A DNA stretch of 9,477 nucleotides from JALXDT01 sp964634755 (GTDB lineage Bacteria; Acidobacteriota; Aminicenantia; JAMOAD01): assembly GCA_964634755.1 (NCBI GenBank), contig CAZWJH010000087.1:1-9477 (forward strand), written 5' to 3'. Under the pieces are notes generated by a model. That model worked only from the letters and a program-made list of their open reading frames with translations. It was not told the DNA's origin and did not search any database. The position numbers and the translations under genes were made by a program. Shown here piece after piece: positions 6,298 to 9,477 of the stretch. Position 1 is the first letter of the stretch. Each line of letters starts with the position of its first letter.

Positions 6298-8503
6298 GAG
6301 TTTTTTATTTAAAGTATCTTTCTTCGCTTTATTGTTTTTATTAATTAATTTAGGCTTTTCAAAGGAGAAGCTATCACAGGCAGAGGTTAATTATTATAAG
6401 GGAATATCATATTACCTTTTGGGGGACATCAATAGTGCAAAAGAGTATGTAAATGCTTACTTTGATGCGGTAAAAAAGGAAGATTTGAGAAATGCCTATA
6501 AGTATCTTTTTGAAAATGATAAGCTTTCGGCATCAAGAATATTTGAAAAATACATAAGAGAAAGATACAAGAGATTAGATGCTTTGCTGGGCTATGCTCT
6601 GTCAATAGGTGAATTTTCATTTTATTATGAAGAGTACTATTTTTCTCTTGCAAATGATGTCTTTTCACGAAAATCAATCACTTATCTTACTTATGGATTT
6701 TTTTATCTTAAAGAGGGAGATCTTGAGTCCGCAAGAGAATTAATCTTGAAGGCAATTAGAATTTACGATTTGCCAGAATATCATCTTATATCTTCCATGT
6801 ATTATCGTTATAGTGGGAAGCAATTCGCAGAGTTAAAAGAGCTTAAGAATTATCTTGTTAAAACCAATTATAGAGAAGGTTATTTAAGAGTTGCAGAGAT
6901 TTTATCCCTACAAAAGAAGTATAAAGAAGCTATAAAATTTCTTGAAAATTGTCCTGACTTTGACGAAAAAATTATTATGAAAGCAAAATTATTTAGATTA
7001 AACGGTGATATAGAAAAGGCTATTTCAATTCTTAAAAGGGTGAAAAACAAAGATTCTTTTGCCTACAAAAAGGAACTCGCTATTAATTATTACCTTAAAG
7101 GAAAAGCAGCAAAAGCTGTGAGAATATTTAAAAAATTAGAGTTTTTAGCACCTGAAGATAAAGAGTACTTTTTATATTACGGAAAAGCACTTTTGAAAAA
7201 GAATGCTGCTCTTGCAGGAAAATGGCTCTTCAGAGCGGCTGCTCTTGGGGAGAACAGTGCCTTGGAAGATATAAAAAACACTCCGCGAGCAGAGGAGTTA
7301 ATTAATAAGATAAATAAAAGAGCTATTCTAAAATTTTTCAGAGTGGATGATTTTAAATGGATTGATGAAAGTAAAATTATCGTTTGGGGAAAGAAAAAGG
7401 CCAACTCTTATCAAAATTTTGTTTATTTGGTAAATTCTAATGGAAAAGTATTTAAAACATTCCTTTTAGATGAGATTGTTCAAAATGTGGAAATTTCGCC
7501 AGATAAGAAAAAGATTGCTCTTGTTACTTTTTCAAAAAGAAAGGATATTGCTAATTTTTATATAATAAATCTTTCAAATAAGAGTATAAGAAAGGTTAAT
7601 ACTTATGGCCTTGATGAAAAGGTGTGGAAACCGATTTTTTCGGATAACTCTTCCCGCCTATTTTTTGTAAGCGAAGATTATATTAAAAGTGCGTTTAAAG
7701 CTCCTTTTAGTATAGAGGATAATATGGGAAAAACCTTTTATTTTTATCCTGATATAATTCTCTCCGGATATTTTTACAGTATCGGCGGAGGAATTTTTGC
7801 TCCGATTAATAGAAGAAACATTGATAGAAGCATTCCTCTTTTTAAGGATATAACGAAAATTTCAAATTTATATTCAAGTTCTGAAAATTTCAAAAATTTA
7901 ATAGAAAAGGGAAAAGGAATTTCTATCTCATCATCAAGCAGAATGTTGTTGTTGACTGATAATGATAATATCGTGGTTTTTGAAGCTACTGATACCCAGT
8001 CTTTTCTTTATCATATATTCAAGGAGGATGGAAGTATTGTTGAGGGAGATAGCAGTAAGATTATGAAAAAAAGCTCGTACGAATACTGTGAACCTCTTTA
8101 CTTTAATACTGATAATAATATGCTCTTTATCAAAGGGGAAGAAAAGATAATTATTATTGATACATTAAAACATAAATTAAAGAAAGTTGTTAAGGGCATT
8201 GGAAATGTAAAATTATTTAAAAGTCGTTTGTATTATACGAACAAGGATTTAAGGGTTTATTTTATTGATATTGATAAATTAAAAATTAAAAAGGCAATGA
8301 AAATGAGAGGCTATAGTCAGATTATAACAAATAACAATTACATTTATTTTGTATATAAAGGTTTGTGGCTCTATTCAGAAGGAAAAAAGAGGGAAGATTT
8401 TAAAGGTCTTTTTCCTAAAGTAGAAAAAACCGATATTTCTCCTCTTGGAAGCATGATTGCCTTCTCAGTTAACAATAAATTAGTGATATTACCTTTAAAT
8501 TAG
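6284..8503 (+). CDS. Exported TPR-like plus beta-propeller-like protein, function unknown
   Basis: The 739-aa product begins with a signal peptide (MKINR, hydrophobic core 8-24, likely cut near 26), so it acts outside the cytoplasm. Residues about 30-345 are helical and TPR-like, with repeated units such as NYYKGISYYLLGDINSAKEY, GFFYLKEGDLESARELILKA, LFRLNGDIEKAISILKRV and AINYYLKGKAAKAVRIFKKL. From about 350 to the end it becomes strand-rich, with repeating pieces such as VEISPDKKKIALVTF, KPIFSDNSSRLFFVSED and TDISPLGSMIAFSVNNKLVILPLN, which resemble TolB/WD40-type propeller blades. No catalytic motif is seen. TPR plus propeller suggests a periplasmic scaffold for protein contacts; that is inference. 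It overlaps the upstream gene by 14 bp and sits 9 nt before the DUF4416 gene. I do not recognise a named family for the whole protein. Confidence 0.78.
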   Translation: MKINRSFLFKVSFFALLFLLINLGFSKEKLSQAEVNYYKGISYYLLGDINSAKEYVNAYFDAVKKEDLRNAYKYLFENDKLSASRIFEKYIRERYKRLDALLGYALSIGEFSFYYEEYYFSLANDVFSRKSITYLTYGFFYLKEGDLESARELILKAIRIYDLPEYHLISSMYYRYSGKQFAELKELKNYLVKTNYREGYLRVAEILSLQKKYKEAIKFLENCPDFDEKIIMKAKLFRLNGDIEKAISILKRVKNKDSFAYKKELAINYYLKGKAAKAVRIFKKLEFLAPEDKEYFLYYGKALLKKNAALAGKWLFRAAALGENSALEDIKNTPRAEELINKINKRAILKFFRVDDFKWIDESKIIVWGKKKANSYQNFVYLVNSNGKVFKTFLLDEIVQNVEISPDKKKIALVTFSKRKDIANFYIINLSNKSIRKVNTYGLDEKVWKPIFSDNSSRLFFVSEDYIKSAFKAPFSIEDNMGKTFYFYPDIILSGYFYSIGGGIFAPINRRNIDRSIPLFKDITKISNLYSSSENFKNLIEKGKGISISSSSRMLLLTDNDNIVVFEATDTQSFLYHIFKEDGSIVEGDSSKIMKKSSYEYCEPLYFNTDNNMLFIKGEEKIIIIDTLKHKLKKVVKGIGNVKLFKSRLYYTNKDLRVYFIDIDKLKIKKAMKMRGYSQIITNNNYIYFVYKGLWLYSEGKKREDFKGLFPKVEKTDISPLGSMIAFSVNNKLVILPLN

Positions 8504-8512
8504 AGGTAAAAA

Positions 8513-9049
8513 ATGAAAGAGGAAGAATTTTTACCTGTAAAGCTTTATACAGGAACAATATTCAAAGATGAGAAAATTCTAAAAGATGCTATTGAAAAGC
8601 TTGAGTGTAAATTTGGTAAAATTGAGGAAAAATCAGAAGTTTTTGATTTTAATTTTACTGATTATTATTTTAAAGAGATGGGTAAACCTCTTTACAGACA
8701 ATTTTTTGTTTTCGAGGGTCTTATTGAGCCCCAGCTTTTACCGGATATTAAGATTTTTACAAATAGGTTGGAAGAAGATTTGATGAAAAAGTATAATCTT
8801 ACTGGAAGAGGTATAAACCTTGATCCCGGGATAATAACAGCAGGAGCTTTAATTGTAGCCACAGCAAAAAATTTTTCACATCGCGTTCCTCTTAAAAATG
8901 GCATATATGCTCATTTGGAATATTTATTTGATAAAAAAGGAGTAAGAACACTTGATTGGACATATCAGGATTTTAGATCAGAAGAGTACAAGGACTTTTT
9001 CTTTAAAGTTAGAAAAAGGTATATAAACGAGTTAAAAGGAGGAAACTAA
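8513..9049 (+). CDS. DUF4416 family protein
   Basis: The 178-aa product carries the full set of DUF4416-type motifs: PVKLYTGTIF (8-17), FNFTDYYFKEMG (46-57), RQFFVFEGLIEP (62-73), IKIFTNRLE (79-87), RGINLDPGIITAGALIVATA (99-118), FSHRVPLKNGIYAH (121-134) and DWTYQDFRSEEYKDFFFKVR (148-167). Length and motif order match the family, so it looks complete. The biochemical role of the family is not established to my knowledge. No signal peptide or membrane helix is seen, so it is probably cytoplasmic. The SD AGAGGT overlaps the upstream stop codon (8501-8503), placing it third in the operon with tight spacing. The conserved Asp, His and Arg positions suggest an enzymatic or nucleotide-related role, but that is a guess. 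Confidence 0.88.
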   Translation: MKEEEFLPVKLYTGTIFKDEKILKDAIEKLECKFGKIEEKSEVFDFNFTDYYFKEMGKPLYRQFFVFEGLIEPQLLPDIKIFTNRLEEDLMKKYNLTGRGINLDPGIITAGALIVATAKNFSHRVPLKNGIYAHLEYLFDKKGVRTLDWTYQDFRSEEYKDFFFKVRKRYINELKGGN

Positions 9050-9054
9050 ATAAA

Positions 9055-9087
9055 GCCGAGCAGCGGAGCAGCTCTGAGCTAAGCAGC
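9055..9087. repeat. GC-rich GAGC/GCAGC repeat island between two operon genes
   Basis: Between the DUF4416 stop and the next gene lies a 33-bp island far richer in G and C than its surroundings. It consists of near-repeats: GAGCAGC (9058-9064), GAGCAGCTCT (9066-9075) and GAGCTAAGCAGC (9076-9087). It contains the palindromes GAGCAGCTC (9066-9074) and AGCTCTGAGCT (9070-9080), so several mutually exclusive hairpins are possible. The last short hairpin (AGCT, loop AAGC, AGCT) is followed by TTTT (9088-9091) and could be a weak terminator. I do not recognise it as a known repeat family. Confidence 0.5.
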
Positions 9088-9123
9088 TTTTGCATAACTG
9101 AAATCTAAGAGGATGGATTATTA

Positions 9124-9129
9124 TATAAT
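9124..9129 (+). promoter_or_regulatory. -10 box upstream of the lipoprotein gene
   Basis: A perfect TATAAT lies 15 nt before the ATG at 9145, giving a predicted leader of about 9 nt. No convincing -35 is seen 17 bp upstream (AAATCT). This could give the lipoprotein gene its own start downstream of the GC-rich island, or it may be chance AT-rich sequence. Confidence 0.33.
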
Positions 9130-9144
9130 AGGGGTTGAGATAAA

Positions 9145-9477
9145 ATGATGAAAAATAAGAAAGTAGAGGGCAAAAAGAAAATATTTAATTATTTTGTTAT
9201 CTTTACATTAATCTTTTTTATTTTTCAGGCAAACTCTTGCAAAAAAGATACGAAAAAGGAAAGGATAAAGAAAATCATAATCAATGCTGTGGATTTTTTA
9301 AAAGATGGAGACAAGGAAAAGCTCTTAAATCTTGTTGATGAAAATTACAAAGACCCCATGGGAAGGGATAAAGATGAGGTTGAGTATTTACTTAATAGGC
9401 ATTTTGAAAGATTAAAGAGAATTAGGTTTAAGGTTTTGGGAATAAGGTTCACATCTGTTGAAGATGCGGAAAGTAGA
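9145..9477 (+). CDS. Lipoprotein, N-terminal part, truncated by window edge
   Basis: An open frame of 111 codons runs off the right edge without a stop. It starts ATGATG (9145 or 9148); AGGGG at about 9130-9134 is a modest ribosome-binding site. The N-terminus is very basic (MMKNKKVEGKKK), followed by a hydrophobic core (residues 14-27) and a lipobox ending in ANSC with Cys at residue 32, so the product is probably lipidated and anchored in a membrane facing the periplasm or surface. The mature part, with blocks such as INAVDFLKDGDKEKLLNLVD and KDPMGRDKDEVEYLLNRHFE, resembles the helical start of NTF2-like small lipoproteins. That fold is inferred. It is the likely fourth gene of the operon, after a 95-bp spacer. 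Confidence 0.72.
   Translation, partial: MMKNKKVEGKKKIFNYFVIFTLIFFIFQANSCKKDTKKERIKKIIINAVDFLKDGDKEKLLNLVDENYKDPMGRDKDEVEYLLNRHFERLKRIRFKVLGIRFTSVEDAESR

Overview
The window is AT-rich, lysine-rich bacterial DNA. The tRNA carries no encoded CCA, the coding sequences use the standard bacterial code, and several genes encode exported, periplasmic or lipidated proteins. This suggests a low-GC, probably two-membrane bacterium. I cannot assign a phylum from the sequence; a Spirochaetota-like lineage or an uncultured candidate phylum would fit. A run of exactly 100 N (1405-1504) marks a scaffold gap, so this is draft or metagenome-type assembly.

Left block (1-2470, + strand): bases 1-190 hold no gene I can support. 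A good sigma70-type promoter (191-219) precedes tRNA-Leu(CAG) (231-314). Only 23 nt later starts an exported GH92 alpha-mannosidase-like glycosidase (338-2470), interrupted by the N gap. No separate promoter is visible between the tRNA and the glycosidase.

Middle block: a BatE-like membrane protein (TPR, two TM helices, SH3; 2628-3371, +) starts right after a TATAAT box and looks leaderless. It runs tail-to-tail, with an 11-bp overlap, into a leftward DegT/StrS-type sugar aminotransferase (3361-4518, -). Upstream of the aminotransferase, and missed by ordinary length cut-offs, is a 28-codon ORF with a strong Shine-Dalgarno (4592-4678, -) that would encode a tiny hydrophobic peptide. A 7-bp-arm inverted repeat (4721-4739) lies between the leftward smORF/aminotransferase unit and the rightward operon, where an operator could act on both.

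Right block (4816-9477, +): a compact operon. It begins with a CCA-adding/poly(A) polymerase-family nucleotidyltransferase with an HD domain (4816-6297). This overlaps by 14 bp a large exported protein with TPR-like helices and a C-terminal beta-propeller-like half (6284-8503), followed 9 nt later by a DUF4416 protein (8513-9049). Then comes a 95-bp spacer with a GC-rich, GAGC/GCAGC-rich island and a TATAAT box. The window ends in the first 111 codons of a lipoprotein (9145-9477). The tRNA without CCA and the CCA-adding-type enzyme fit together functionally; the link of that enzyme with envelope-type genes is only positional.

I see no CRISPR array, transposase, phage gene or clear defence system. 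The most unusual items are the 28-aa ORF with its inverted repeat, the unrecognised TPR/propeller protein, the leaderless-looking promoter and the GC-rich repeat island.
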